A stretch of 64,000 nucleotides of DNA, taken from Diploptera punctata. Its lineage: Eukaryota > Arthropoda > Insecta > Blattodea > Blaberidae. Location: the NCBI GenBank assembly GCA_030220185.1, contig JASPKZ010003844.1, positions 2,244,501-2,308,500 on the forward strand, written 5' to 3'. Within the stretch, counting starts at the first letter, position 1; each line of letters starts with the position of its first letter. The notes under the pieces were generated by a model. It was not told the DNA's origin and did not search any database. It saw nothing but the letters and a program-made list of their open reading frames with translations. Position numbers and translations under genes: made by a program. Below are positions 31,601 through 41,395 of this stretch, one piece after another.

Positions 31601-31936
31601 CCCAGACATTGCTTTTTTTTTTGTCTAATGCCACCACGTGTTTTTTATGACATTTCTGGCTATCTCTCGTGGTATTGGCAAAATTGTAATCCATTTCTTA
31701 GGTTGGGGCACCTGGAAGGCAGAGTTACGTTATCTCGATGGTATGATGGGTGATAAATGATAATGAAGCGCCAGGAGAGTTCTTAACCTAAATTTAACCT
31801 AAATTCCAGATCATTAAGGGGCAACCACATGAATAATTCCCTTTAAGGAAAAATTCCTATGGCTTGACCGGGGATCGAACCCGGTACCTCATCAACAGTA
31901 GTCAGGAACGCTGACCACTATCCCATGAGGCTGGTC
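31601..31936 (-). mobile_element. SINE D (different tRNA head, body 2)
   Basis: Minus strand: head CCTCATGGGATAGTGGTCAGCG, box B CCGGGTTCGATCCCCGG, then after a short linker the same body as SINE A2 (ACTCTCCTGGCGC, CTGCCTTCCAGGTGCC, CACGTGGTGGCATT) and an A-tail (T-run at 31612-31622). Head and body thus come from different lineages. Confidence 0.88.
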
Positions 31937-32240
31937 AGGTATTGTTATATAAATATGTCAATTTATATAAAATTAAATAAAAATAGACAAATATTTTTTA
32001 TAATAACAAAGTTTAACAGTACTTCTGGAAATACAACATTTAATGTGTGATTAAGAGATATTGTATATATTAATGAAAATCTCAATTACGGAAAGGTAAT
32101 AACATACGGAGTTCCCTGGTATAGATGTTCATATCCAAGCTCTCAATTAACCTCATAGCCGAAATACGCACAGTTATATCAAATAAATAAACAAAGATCT
32201 GCTTGGATGTTCTTGTATCAAACCTTTATAGACAGAACAT
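31937..32240. other. No recognised feature
   Basis: AT-rich spacer. Confidence 0.4.
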
Positions 32241-32244
32241 GCAA

Positions 32245-32560
32245 TAAGCTCTCTCTTGCTCCCTCTCTATCTCTCTCTTTCTCTCTCCTTTCATACCACT
32301 TACATTCATCGTGATAATTAGTACAAGATGATTCCCCGGGCGGTGTATTGCTTTCAGGCAGGGATCAATGAATTCCGAACAACACATATTAGACAGACTT
32401 CGGAGGGTCTCTCTGATTAGCATTATGCCAAACCCACCGCTAAAGGCAGCACTGGAAATAAAGCAAGGGTCACATATTTGATCCAAGAGTGGAGATTTAA
32501 AATCCGCTAACCCACCCCGAGAATCGAATATGAGCCGAGGAGTGGAAGACAAACTTTGAA
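32245..32560 (-). mobile_element. SINE F with CT-rich tail
   Basis: Minus strand from about 32553: CTCGGGGTGGGTTAGCGGATTTTAAATCTCCACTC... shares the GGATTTTAAATCT(C/T)CAC landmark with copies at 36784 and 37447, and the AGCGGTGGGTTTGGCATAATG part with 36905-36930. The 3' end runs into a GA-rich tract (CT on plus, 32245-32288). Confidence 0.6.
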
Positions 32561-32848
32561 TATAAAAGCAAACGAAATCTATATTTGTTTGTCGATAGAT
32601 TCGTATTCATCCTACACATAATATTTATGCATAAAAATGGTGTTAGTCCATCTGTATTTTATGGACTCAAAAACTATTTACCGATTTGAATGAGGTTTTC
32701 ATCATCATTTAGAGATTTTTCTGGGACAATTAACGTATATAAGATATTACCGGAGGCCCGTAATTTAAAAAAAAAAAGTGGACCGGTGCATTAAAAAAGT
32801 CGCCTTTTGGACTATCAAATGGCTTACGTTGGCTAAACCATAAAAATA

Positions 32849-32884
32849 CTACTACTACTACTACTACTACTGCTACTACTGCTA

Positions 32885-32967
<83 letters not shown>

Positions 32968-32968
32968 C
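32849..32968. repeat. (ACT)n(AAT)n microsatellite
   Basis: About 120 bp: ACT triplets with a few GCT, then AAT triplets, directly at the 3' tail of the LINE C copy. It probably expanded from the LINE tail. Confidence 0.93.
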
Positions 32969-33704
32969 ACCAGTCACTAATTAGATCTTTGTAGACCTGT
33001 TTCGGCCCCATCCAGCAGTCTTTTAAAAGGTATTTCTGGTAGAGATGTTCTTTGAGCTTATATTGCATAATCATTTTTGGGATTCTTGAATTATCCATTC
33101 TTTTTATGTGGTCTAGACAGTTTTATTTAGAACTGTTGAGTTTTTCTTCTACTTGTTCTAAAATGTCTTCATTCTTTTCGATCTAAAAGAGTGCATCCTG
33201 GTGTCCTGAGAAATTTAATTTGATTCTACTCCTGTCTCTTTTTCTTAATGTCCATATAAAAGGGAGGGCAATTCCAAAGTATTATATATTATTTTTCTTG
33301 TGGGTTTTTATGCTAATTTAGTTCTTAATGTATTATTTATTATTCCTAAGATTTGTGTAAATTTGGTGATTTTTTGTTCGCATTTTTTTTTATTTTGATA
33401 ACATATTTCACAACCTAAATATTTGAAATGTTGTACTTGTTCTAGGCATTCGTTATTGTGTATTATCTTACTTCTGGTTGTATCTTCTCCTAAGAATGTC
33501 ATTACTTTTGACTTTTGTGCTGAAATTTCCATTCCAAACTCTTAATATTTTATTTAGTGCATACAGTCCTATTTGTAAGTTATTCTGTGAATTGGAAATT
33601 ATAACTTTATCATCTGCAAAAAGTAGGGTATTCAATGTTAAGGTTCTGGTTATTATGATTCCAGACATACAGATAAAACCAAATGGATGTACTCAGAATT
33701 GAAT
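32969..33704 (-). mobile_element. LINE C, 5'-truncated, inside the Helitron-like copy
   Basis: Minus strand. RT motif C is TLLFADDKVIISNSQNNLQI (about 33640-33580), then MEISAQKSKVMTFLGEDTTR, FKYLGCEICYQNKKKCEQK and LGIINNTLRTKL; the C-terminus has LDHIKRMDNSRIPKMIMQY (33115-33040). The FADD catalytic Asp pair is intact, but frames are broken in at least three places. Confidence 0.82.
33308..33668 (-). pseudogene. LINE C reverse transcriptase fragment (FADDKVI)
   Basis: Two overlapping minus-strand frames. One (33668-33468) carries TLNTLLFADDKVIISNSQNN with both catalytic Asp residues; the other (33532-33308) carries MEISAQKSKVMTFLGEDTTR and VQHFKYLGCEICYQNKKKCE. A frameshift between them breaks the RT domain. 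Upstream RT motifs are absent. It differs from LINE A (YADD) and LINE B (FADDVVLLAE) enough to be a separate family. Confidence 0.78.
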
Positions 33705-33945
33705 ATAAAAAAATCTACAAAAGAGTCCAAGAAAACATGTCTATCTTTAACGGATAATTCACAATAGCCATTTTAGCTCATTGATCCAAGAAGATTGGGA
33801 TAAGTATATTCTCGGGTAATCAGCACGGGATATCTAAAAATAATTATGATATAAATGTATAATTATTTATCTTTTTCTTATTCAACAAAACATAAAAACA
33901 CATTAATTGTTTAGGCATAGCGTCGGATATTAGCTAATATGTAAT

Positions 33946-34447
33946 AAATGTATTTATATATTAAAGATCTACCTATTCTCGAGTGGGCAGTGATTTTAAA
34001 TATCAGCCTTTGGTCTAGATGGGGTTAATGGACTCGGCCTTCGTACCCATGTCGACAAAATCTGACATTTTCGACAGAACTGCATAGTAGCCGCCTCAAA
34101 GCCGCATTCTATGTAGATTCCATCGTATCGTAGATGTGTGTTCATTGCCTTTTGCTGTCATTTTCTGACTTTGGTGGCAACTTTGACATCCTGACAATTA
34201 TATATCAAGGATTACCCGCTATTGTGTATCTGTATAGTGTGTATGGTCATTGCCTACCAGATCTCAGAAATAGCGTAAGACACTAATGGTTCAAAGTTCT
34301 TGCTCCGTACCTCCTGGTGACATTCCCGGAGCATTTACACGTATGTCACATAAGGATCTGTCTTCAAATACTGGATAAAATAACAGAATATGAAAAAGTG
34401 ACAAAGGTACGTTAAAATATTTTTAATCAATTATATCTGACTAACTA
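33946..34447. other. No recognised feature
   Basis: No gene or repeat identified. Confidence 0.4.
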
Positions 34448-35005
34448 ATTCAAAGGCTCTATCGAACCCGTGGGTTCATGGTCGTGCGGACATAAGCTCT
34501 CCATATATCCCTATCTTGAGCTAATATTTTCCAAACATCCCTTGTATAATCTACTTCCCTCAAATCATGGATAGTGTTATTCTCCCACCTCATTCTTCGT
34601 CTACCAACTGGGCGTTTTCCCTCTGGTTTTCCTACAAGAAGCTTCCATGCACCTCTTTCATCCCCATATGTGCCAAATGTCCTGCCATTTACAGTCTACG
34701 AGACTTAACTGTTCTTATTATATCCGGATTCCTATACATATCATGTAGTTCACTATTGTCTCCATTCACCTGTCTGTTCATCTTTCTTTGGTCCAAATAT
34801 TTTTCTGAGAACTCTATTCTCAAATACTCGTAATCTTAGTTCCTCCCATAAAGTAAGAGTCCATGTTTCGCATCCATATAATATAACTGGGAAAATAAGA
34901 GTTGTAGGCCTATATATTTTCAGTTAAATGTTTTTTGAAAGGAGTTGGAAGGACAAGAGTCCCTGTAATGCATAACATGCATTTCCAGGATTGAGCCTAT
35001 GTTTA
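34448..35005 (-). mobile_element. LINE A 3' part
   Basis: Minus strand: LYGCETWTLTL block (about 34895-34840), KFGPKK-like region, KLLVGKPEGKRPVGRRR-like C-terminus (34660-34560) and the AYVRTTMNPRVR end, with an (AGTT)n tail at 34440-34451. Several indels and stops; no complete frame. Confidence 0.82.
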
Positions 35006-35509
35006 TATCTGACACTTGGTATAATCTGGGTACAGGGATGGATCATTAACGATAAGATTAGTAATCCTTTTCTAATTAGATTATTAACGAAATGGCGGGA
35101 TGCAAACGCATCCGAAATGTTTATGACATTGAAATATGACCTGAAAATCTCTGTTGTTGAAGGTTTGAAGTTAAAGTGAAGGAAGCAGGGGAAAAAAAAG
35201 AGAAAGATAGACGCTGTTTTGTTTAATATCTGAAGAGAAGAAACTACTTTTTTAATGCTGAGGATTATTTATCATTCTATCCACTAAAAACTTGACAAAA
35301 CTTCGTGTGTCGGCGACTAACAGGATATTAAAGAGAAATAAAACTCGCTACTCAAGCAAACAAAGTGTATTTTTGTCCAGCATTTCAAGGTCTTTAAAAA
35401 AATAGCAGCCACACTTCACAAATTTATCATCATCAATCGAGGGCGGAAATTCAAACAAATTTTACCGTATGTAAAAAAATAAGATCTCAACATATCCTTT
35501 ACTTCCGAA

Positions 35510-35514
<5 letters not shown>
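35006..35514. other. No recognised feature
   Basis: AT-rich spacer. Confidence 0.4.
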
Positions 35515-35552
<38 letters not shown>

Positions 35553-35568
35553 CTATATATACACATAA
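35515..35568. repeat. (CA)n(TA)n microsatellite
   Basis: CACACACACATATATA... run just left of the double hairpin. Confidence 0.9.
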
Positions 35569-35847
35569 ATTTTTGGACTTTTGTGAAATAAAATATTTCC
35601 CGTGCAATGAATGGGTGAACTTTTACTTAAAACCATTGAAAAAGGCCTTCATTGCATTGAGCTTCAAGAAAAGGTCACCCCCATATTAATATATTTGAGG
35701 TGACCTTTTCTTGAAACTTAGTGAAATTAAGGCCTTTTTCAATGGTTTTAAGTAAACGTTCACCCATTCATTGCACAGGAAATATTTTACACCCATTCAT
35801 TAAACAGGAAATGTTTTATTTCACAAAAGTCCAAAGTTATAACCCTT
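35569..35847. mobile_element. Hairpin MITE, copy 1 of a tandem pair
   Basis: Near-perfect foldback: TTTTGGACTTTTGTGAAATAAAATATTTCC..GGTCACC pairs with GGTGACC..GGAAATATTTTA..TTTCACAAAAGTCCAAA, with a loop of about 18 bp around 35682-35700. Terminal GTTATAACCC is visible only at the right end. It contains a 26-bp local duplication (ACACCCATTCATT.. at 35790-35810). Confidence 0.87.
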
Positions 35848-36130
35848 GAGGGTTATAAAATTTTGGACTGTTTGTTGAAATAAAATATTTCTTGTCCAAT
35901 GAATGGGTGAACGTTTACTTAAAACCATTGAAAAAGGCCTTCATTTCACTGAGCTTCAAGAAAAGGTCACCGCCAAATAAAAATTAAATATTGATATATA
36001 TATTTGGGGGTGACCTTTTCTTGAAGCTCAGTGAAATGAAGGTATTTCTCAATGGTTTTAAGTAAACGTTAACCCATTCATTGAACAGGAAATATTTTAT
36101 TCCACAAAAGTCCAAAAAGTTATAACCCTA
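35848..36130. mobile_element. Hairpin MITE, copy 2 of a tandem pair
   Basis: Second foldback directly joined to copy 1. Terminal repeats AGGGTTATAA at the left and TTATAACCCT at the right, arms as in copy 1 (AACGTTTACTTAAAACCATTG / CAATGGTTTTAAGTAAACGTT), AT-rich loop at about 35972-36012. No coding capacity. The shared junction GTTATAACCCTTGAGGGTTATAA is itself palindromic. Confidence 0.88.
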
Positions 36131-36145
36131 ATGTATATATTAATA

Positions 36146-36514
36146 TTCAATGCCACAGGTTGTGAACTCGACATTTCTGATGTTCTCTCCAAAGCATTGG
36201 TGTAATTGTAAACCACTTCTGAGATTGGAGCGCCTGGAAGGTGAGGTTAAGCTGCCCTAATGATATGGGTGATGATGATGATAGTGGTGCGCCAGGAGAG
36301 TCCTTAATCCTAAACTTAATCTAAGACGAATATGAATGATCATGATTATGATGGTCATAAAAAGTTCGGGAACTGTTTCGGCCTTAAATTTTCTTGACAT
36401 TTGTTTTAAAGGTGAGGAAAAACTCCCCAAAAAAACTTACCCAGGAAACTTGTTCCGACTCGAACTCGGCCCGCTGCATGACGAGGCCGCTGCCTCGAGA
36501 TCATAGCGGTGCAC
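36146..36514 (-). mobile_element. SINE A2, diverged
   Basis: Minus strand: mutated head (36514-36440), middle (CTTTAAAACAAATGTCAAG), body 2 with GCCTGGAAGGTGAGG and GCGCCAGGAGAG on the plus strand. It starts right after the double hairpin. Confidence 0.8.
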
Positions 36515-36783
36515 TTAATTTTATAATTAATTAAATGGTAATATTCTATCCTTATAAGATAGGGCATTTTGATAGCATTGTGACTATTGTGTTTGCCTTC
36601 GAAATTAAGGTTCACGGATATAAACCAGGGCTTAAGAAACCTGAGTATAACTTCCTTATGAATGAAAGAAAACATTTATAAGATATCTTAGAGCAAAATC
36701 CATCGGCCTTTTACACTCAGCTCTGAACCGAGACGTAAATGATCTTTTAAAGAGTGTTGTTGAATAAACCTGTATTACTTCGG

Positions 36784-36970
36784 ACTGTGGGTGGAGTCTA
36801 TTTTCCACTTGGCGGCCCATGCTTGATTTTACAGAGCATTGGAGATTTTAAATCTTCACTCCTAACTTCGAGAGTCGTTCGACCTGTGACGTTCTTTGCT
36901 ATATTCAGTGGTGGTTTTGTTATTGTGCTGATCACATTATTGGAGATATGCCACAGTGTATCTGTCTAGT
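36784..36970 (+). mobile_element. SINE F
   Basis: Plus strand: GTGGGTGGAGTCTATTTTCC (head region), GGAGATTTTAAATCTTCACTC (family landmark), GTGGTGGTTTTGTTATTGTGC (body). Diverged from the copies at 32245-32560 and 37447-37576. Confidence 0.55.
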
Positions 36971-36984
36971 GTATGAGGTTCAAT

Positions 36985-37205
36985 GTGAAATTATACTCGC
37001 CTCTACTTCCCAAAGTTCGCGGTTTCAAACGCAGTCGGGGTTGGTAGATTTTTAAGGGCGTAAAAATTCACAGTATATGAGATTTTTCGGAAGAACCTAA
37101 AGCCATGGGCCCCGTGCCTTATATTACGGCATGTAAAAGTACTTTAAATTTGAAGAAAGAGGCCTCTGTGTATCACTTGTCGACCCTTTCACGCTCAGAT
37201 TTTAA
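36985..37205 (+). mobile_element. SINE E, diverged
   Basis: Plus strand: GCGGTTTCAAACGCAGTCGGGG (decayed box B region), then GGCGTAAAAATTCACAG, CCATGGGCCCCGTGCC and GAGGCCTCTGTG, in the order seen in the better copy at 37842-38060. Confidence 0.6.
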
Positions 37206-37446
37206 TTGCGACGCTAAGAACATCATTAAATAAAATAAATAATAGAAACATTCACTGATTTGTAAATGCTATAAAAATGGTGGCAAAAAAATGAGGTAAA
37301 AAATCTACAAATTTAATTATGCCTAGTGCCCTATTCATTTTTTAATGTTGATATTAATCCTTAATGATTTTTTCTCTCTTTTCGTTTACACTGTTTTTTC
37401 TTCTTGTTTTACCTTTTTTGTTATCTTTCTTTTATTCTCATGTATA
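37206..37446. other. No recognised feature
   Basis: AT-rich spacer, no gene. Confidence 0.4.
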
Positions 37447-37576
37447 GACACAAGGACGGGTCACACACACCCAGGCCCAAGGTGAAGATTTAAAATCCCC
37501 TATCCCGTCAGGAATTGAACCATGGTTGCCGGAGTGGAAGCTAGGGACTCCACCGACTACGCCGCGGCGACAGACA
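37447..37576 (-). mobile_element. SINE F head and proximal body
   Basis: Minus strand: GCGGCGTAGTCGGTGGAGTCC (box A-like), CCATGGTTCAATTCCTGACGG (box B-like), then GGGATTTTAAATCTTCACC. AGACA occurs at both edges (about 37446 and 37571) and could be a short target duplication. Confidence 0.65.
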
Positions 37577-37841
37577 TTTGAATGAGGTCTTTACATTTAT
37601 AATTTTGTCAGGATTGATAAAGAAAGTGGAAGAACTCAAGCAATGAAATATGTTACTATTTTAAATGATCATTCTTTATTTAGGTATATCTAATATCCTA
37701 ATACTGTTGAAATAGTTATTCTCTAAATATTTCGAGTTAACATGGTCCCAGCAGTTCGAAAGATTTATATTAATTTTCCACTGCGAACTCTCGGCCTATG
37801 ATAGTTGTTTTTTTTTTACATGTAGCCTATGTCCTTTCTTT

Positions 37842-38060
37842 GGCTCGCCGCGATGGACTAGTGGTTATGCTTCTTGTCTCTGGTCTCGACGGTCGCGGGT
37901 TCAAACCCGGCTGCGGTCGATAGATTTTTTTTAGGATGGAAAAATCCAAGGAACAAATCCTTCGGGAAAGTCTTTAAGATGTGGGTCCCGAGTCTGAAGA
38001 TTTCAGGCTCATAAAATATCCTTAAATCCAAATAGAAGGCCTCGAAGCAAAATGTACAGA
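37842..38060 (+). mobile_element. SINE E, well preserved
   Basis: Plus strand: GCGATGGACTAGTGGTTATGC (box A), CGCGGGTTCAAACCCGG (box B), then TTTTTTTAGGATGGAAAAATCC, CGGGAAAGTC, GGGTCCCGAGTCTGAAG and GAAGGCCTC. Related copies are at 36985, 42400, 43490, 50870 and 60835. Confidence 0.82.
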
Positions 38061-38265
38061 CCTCATCATCCTAGTAATACTTTAGTTGTCTCCTAGATGT
38101 CTCATTGGGTCGATGTGTTGACCGCATACTATTCACGACATCTATGGGCAAATAAGGGTAACTAAATTAACTTTGTCTAGTAACTTCTTCAAAGAGATCG
38201 CAACTAAACGCCATTACACTATGATCACAGAATTCTCGCGTTATTCCTTATGACTAACATTAGCG

Positions 38266-38986
38266 TATTTTACGGACTATAAGACGCACCTTAATTTTTA
38301 AGAACTTTTTAAATAACATATTTATCATTTTTATTACTAGATTGTAAAGCCAGACTAAAAAAAATCTTAGTTTATAAAACCGTTCTCATTTTTAAAATCC
38401 CTAAAAATCATCATCTGAACTTTCTTCTTTTTCATTTCTTCGTCGTCATCGCTGTCCTCTTCATATATAAGATGATCTTCAGTGTCATCGAGAGCGTTAC
38501 TTACGCCGCACTTCTTGAAATATTTAACAATAATGTCTTCTCTCACTCTAGACCACGACTGTTTAATCCATCGACACACTTGTTTGATTGTATGTAGTTT
38601 TAAAGCTCCCTTCGGTATGAATTCATGTTTCATCCATCATCAATTTGTTCAAGTTCACTGGCATCGTAGACTGCTCTAACTCATCATAGGCTAGACAGTG
38701 TTCTGGGTTTGTGATGGCGGGGTAGGATGGAGACAGTGGTAGAAAGCATGTGAATCCCCGCAACTCATGTTCGTCGCATCGGTGCACTGCTGCTGCCAGT
38801 TGAATCCAATGTTGCCGGGTACAGATAATTCCCGCGGCATCGAACATTTTAAGACTGGCCATTTTTAAGACTGGCGGTAATTTTAAATCAAACATTGGAT
38901 ATTTTATATTAATTTCGAGTATAAGACGCACCGGAATTTTGGAGGCAATTTTTCGAAGAAAAAAGTGTTTTTTAGTCCGTAAAATA
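38266..38986 (-). mobile_element. pogo-like DNA transposon relic
   Basis: TA at both ends (38266-38267, 38985-38986) encloses terminal repeats TTTTACGGACTATAAGACGC (left) and, inverted, TTTTACGGACTA (right), with a subterminal TATAAGACGCACC repeat in both halves. The length of about 717 bp is short for an autonomous element. TA target and a DDE_1/CENP-B-like C-terminal fragment (38367-38633) support pogo/Tigger affiliation; most of the transposase is deleted. Confidence 0.72.
38367..38633 (-). pseudogene. pogo/Tigger-type transposase C-terminal fragment
   Basis: 88 residues: GALKLHTIKQVCRWIKQSW, then REDIIVKYFKKCGVSNALD and an acidic tail (EDHLIYEEDSDDDEEMKKKK). The pattern V(C)xWI..AW..I....IVxSFxKCGISNAxD.TED is the typical end of DDE_1 (pogo, Tigger, CENP-B) transposases, just after the third catalytic Asp. 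The catalytic triad itself is not present. The adjoining frame 38623-38931 (SLKMFDAAGIICTRQHWIQL) does not resemble the rest of a transposase and may be unrelated filler. Confidence 0.7.
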
Positions 38987-39417
38987 CGGCATCTATCGCA
39001 TATGCCTGTGTACTAAGGTATGATTTGACGTTATAAATGATAGCGTGCTGGATGAGAAACAAATTGTTTGTTAGATTGATGCTTATATCTGGATTGCAGG
39101 GTGTCTTGGGAATTGGTTTTGCGTGGTTCTACTTCATCTTTCTAATGGACTGGATTAATGTGCGTCTGACGTCTTAATGTGAAGCAGGCTTTACTTGTCT
39201 CTCGTTGAATTAACTTGACAGTTTTATCATATTATCCCTAGCTTTTATCGCGTCAACTATTTAAACTATTGCTGTAAAAGTAAAGCTTATCTAAGTCACG
39301 AAAGACTCTTACAAACACGCAACACTAATTAGGCACTAATAATATAGTTTTAGCCTATATATGATTGAAAACAGGCTGTCTATAAAATATTTTACAGTTT
39401 CTAGTACAATTGTTTTG
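38987..39417. other. No recognised feature
   Basis: Nothing identified. Confidence 0.4.
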
Positions 39418-39790
39418 TCCCGCGCCGTAGCCGAGTAGTTAAGGTAGAACTACGGGACTTGCGCTGGTTCGAGTCCCCGTGGGAGAATATATTTTCTCGT
39501 AGAATTTTGGTCAGTATGGGACCGGTGCCTACCCAGCGTCGTGAGGCAATTGGGTAGCTACAATAAGTAGCGACTTCAAGTTGATAAGACCAGCTATAAC
39601 GGCTGGGGGACCCGGCATACTGTGACCACATGTTACCCCTACACTGGCTCGAGGATCGTCTACCTCTATGATTAACACATGTGAGTGTGAGGCCAGCAGG
39701 CTTTTTTTGGAAGATATTCTCACCTGTAAGACAAATACAAGGAAACTTTAAGCCCAACATAATTTCCTAACATCATTTGGACCCGCCACC
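39418..39790 (+). mobile_element. Chimeric SINE: SINE B joined to SINE A middle
   Basis: 39418-39699 is SINE B (GCCGTAGCCGAGTAGTTAAGG head with a 10-bp internal deletion, body to GAGGCCAGCAGG). From 39701 the sequence becomes the SINE A middle region (TTCTCACCTGTAAGACAAAT, AAGGAAACTTTAAGCCCAAC, ACATCATTTGG), in the same orientation. Either template switching during reverse transcription or insertion next to an old A fragment. Confidence 0.7.
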
Positions 39791-39948
39791 ACCCCTAGGG
39801 ATACCTGAAAGCCCTATACTCCCTAGTCAACTGCCTTGTTCTCCCTAGTCAATTTCGCGAAACCACTTTGGAACTTCATAAACTTAAAACCAACACCCCG
39901 GGAGAAGGTGTTGGAGTTACCAATTCGGGTAATTGGTTTCAGCTATAT

Positions 39949-40440
39949 AGTACGTCAGGCTGCTCCGTCCTGACGACCCCACAGTTGGTTCACGGGCTCC
40001 AATGAGCCTGGCAGGGAGGACTGCTTTGATTGGAAGCATCGCAGATCCATCGACCATCGACCATCCCCCTGTTCTATCTCCAGGGACGCATCCTGCAGCC
40101 GTTGTGAGACCGGTTAGGCTCTACCTTCCAAGCCCACAGTGTGAGACTTTAGTACATCCAGGTGCCCATCTCTTGACGACCCCACAGTTGGTCCACGAGG
40201 CCGTAGCCTGAGCCGGGAGTCAGCGCAGGTTCTCCCATCTGGGCTGATCCGGGCCGTGCCCTGGTCTACCTCCCAGAGACGTTTCCTGCCCCCGTTGTAG
40301 GCCAGCTTGGAGCTCGCAAGCTCCTGCAGGTAAGCCTATAGTACGACAGGGCGCTAATCTGCTGCCGACGCCACTAATGGTTTACGAGTCTGGCGATTAT
40401 AATAACCCATATGCTCGCCTTACTTATTATGTATGAGTGA
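39949..40440 (+). repeat. Tandem ~200-bp GC-rich monomers
   Basis: Two and a half head-to-tail units beginning AGTACgTCAGG-like at 39949, 40151 and 40350 (spacings 202 and 199). Each holds GACGACCCCACAGTTGGT or its variant (39972, 40175, 40377) and the first two share a CC(C)AG(A/G)GACG(T/C)..CCTGC..CCGTTGT segment. G+C is far above the flanks. A short ATG frame follows at 40501. The layout recalls monomer-type LINE promoters. Confidence 0.65.
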
Positions 40441-40500
40441 GTGACGTGTTCATGTTGTCGGGTGGCTCCGCTATTGATCTGATCACTCATCCAAGAGACC

Positions 40501-40625
40501 ATGAATCCAAATTTAAACAAAAATCGTCTCGTAATAAGTCATACTAGTGGCTACCCAGCGGCAGAAATTCGACCACAGTTTTTAAGTTTATCACAAATAC
40601 GTCATTATGCATTAATTTTTTTATT
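40501..40625 (+). pseudogene. Short ORF start after the monomer array
   Basis: ATG at 40501 opens a frame of about 40 codons: MNPNLNKNRLVISHTSGYPA, then AEIRPQFLSLSQIRHYAL, before a stop in AT-rich sequence. I do not recognise it. Its position about 60 bp after GC-rich monomers suggests the beginning of a LINE ORF truncated at its 3' side, but this is inference only. Confidence 0.3.
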
Positions 40626-41395
40626 TATTTAAAAAATACGATCAATAGGAAATATGTGGTATAGCTTGGCCAAGCCGTATTTAAAAAACAATAACGCGTC
40701 ATTTGACATTTGTATACTATAAACCACTAATAATAAATACGCGAGAGTAATTCAATTAACATTGCTGCTGTGTATACTATTAATACTGTTTAAATTTGCA
40801 TTTGGCCTATTATTATGTGTACGGGAATATATACCCCTTCTGCTTTGTATCTCACTCCGACCTGTCAATGTTCTATGTCGAGGCATAACGAAAGTAGGTG
40901 CGAATATATAAATATAAAAAAAGTGTAATAAAATTACTGAAACCGAGATTAGACAGGGTTTAATTTAAACTTAAATAAAAAAATGTACTCACTTTTTAAA
41001 CAACTAATAATAAATACGCGAGAGTAAGTAAGTCAATTCACATTGCTGTTGCACAATTTTCTTTTTGCAACAATGCACTTTCAGTATGAACGTAAACAAA
41101 TCAATGAGTATACGAATGAATAATACACATAAATTCCTTAGAGACAATTTATGTTATTTTGTTTAATTTAATTTATTTGTAACACATATTATACATAAAT
41201 GTTATTCTTCTACACTCCTTCTCTATATGAACTTTAATTATGCCAAATATCACACTTCTCCGTGCACGCAATGTACTTAAAAAAGGGGTACAACATTTTT
41301 TTTTTCTTCACGTATTCATATATGGATAAGGGACGATATACGTGGGACAAATAAAAATACTTACAAAAGAAGAGATTAATGTAAGGCATAAAAAT
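40626..41395. other. No recognised feature
   Basis: AT-rich. The phrase AATAATAAATACGCGAGAGTAA occurs twice (about 40729 and 41005), followed by similar sequence (TCAATTxACATTGCTG), which suggests a diverged 276-bp-spaced direct duplication. Confidence 0.45.

Larger units (their letters stand above)
32620..33945 (+). mobile_element. Second Helitron-like copy, interrupted
   Basis: Left part 32620-32848 (ends GGCTTACGTTGGCTAAACC, as at 15336-15357) and right part 33705-33945 (ACGGATAATTCACAATAGCC, AATCAGCACGGGATATCT, TTAGGCATAGCGTCGGATATTAGCTAA) match the element at 15106-16303 in order and orientation. Between them are an (ACT)n/(AAT)n tract and LINE C. Only one internal repeat unit is left, against three or four in the other copy. 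Confidence 0.65.

Noticed and set aside
38623..38931. Host exon encoding SLKMFDAAGIICTRQHWIQL...
   Set aside because: It lies inside a TA-flanked transposon relic; kept only as an odd internal segment of that element.
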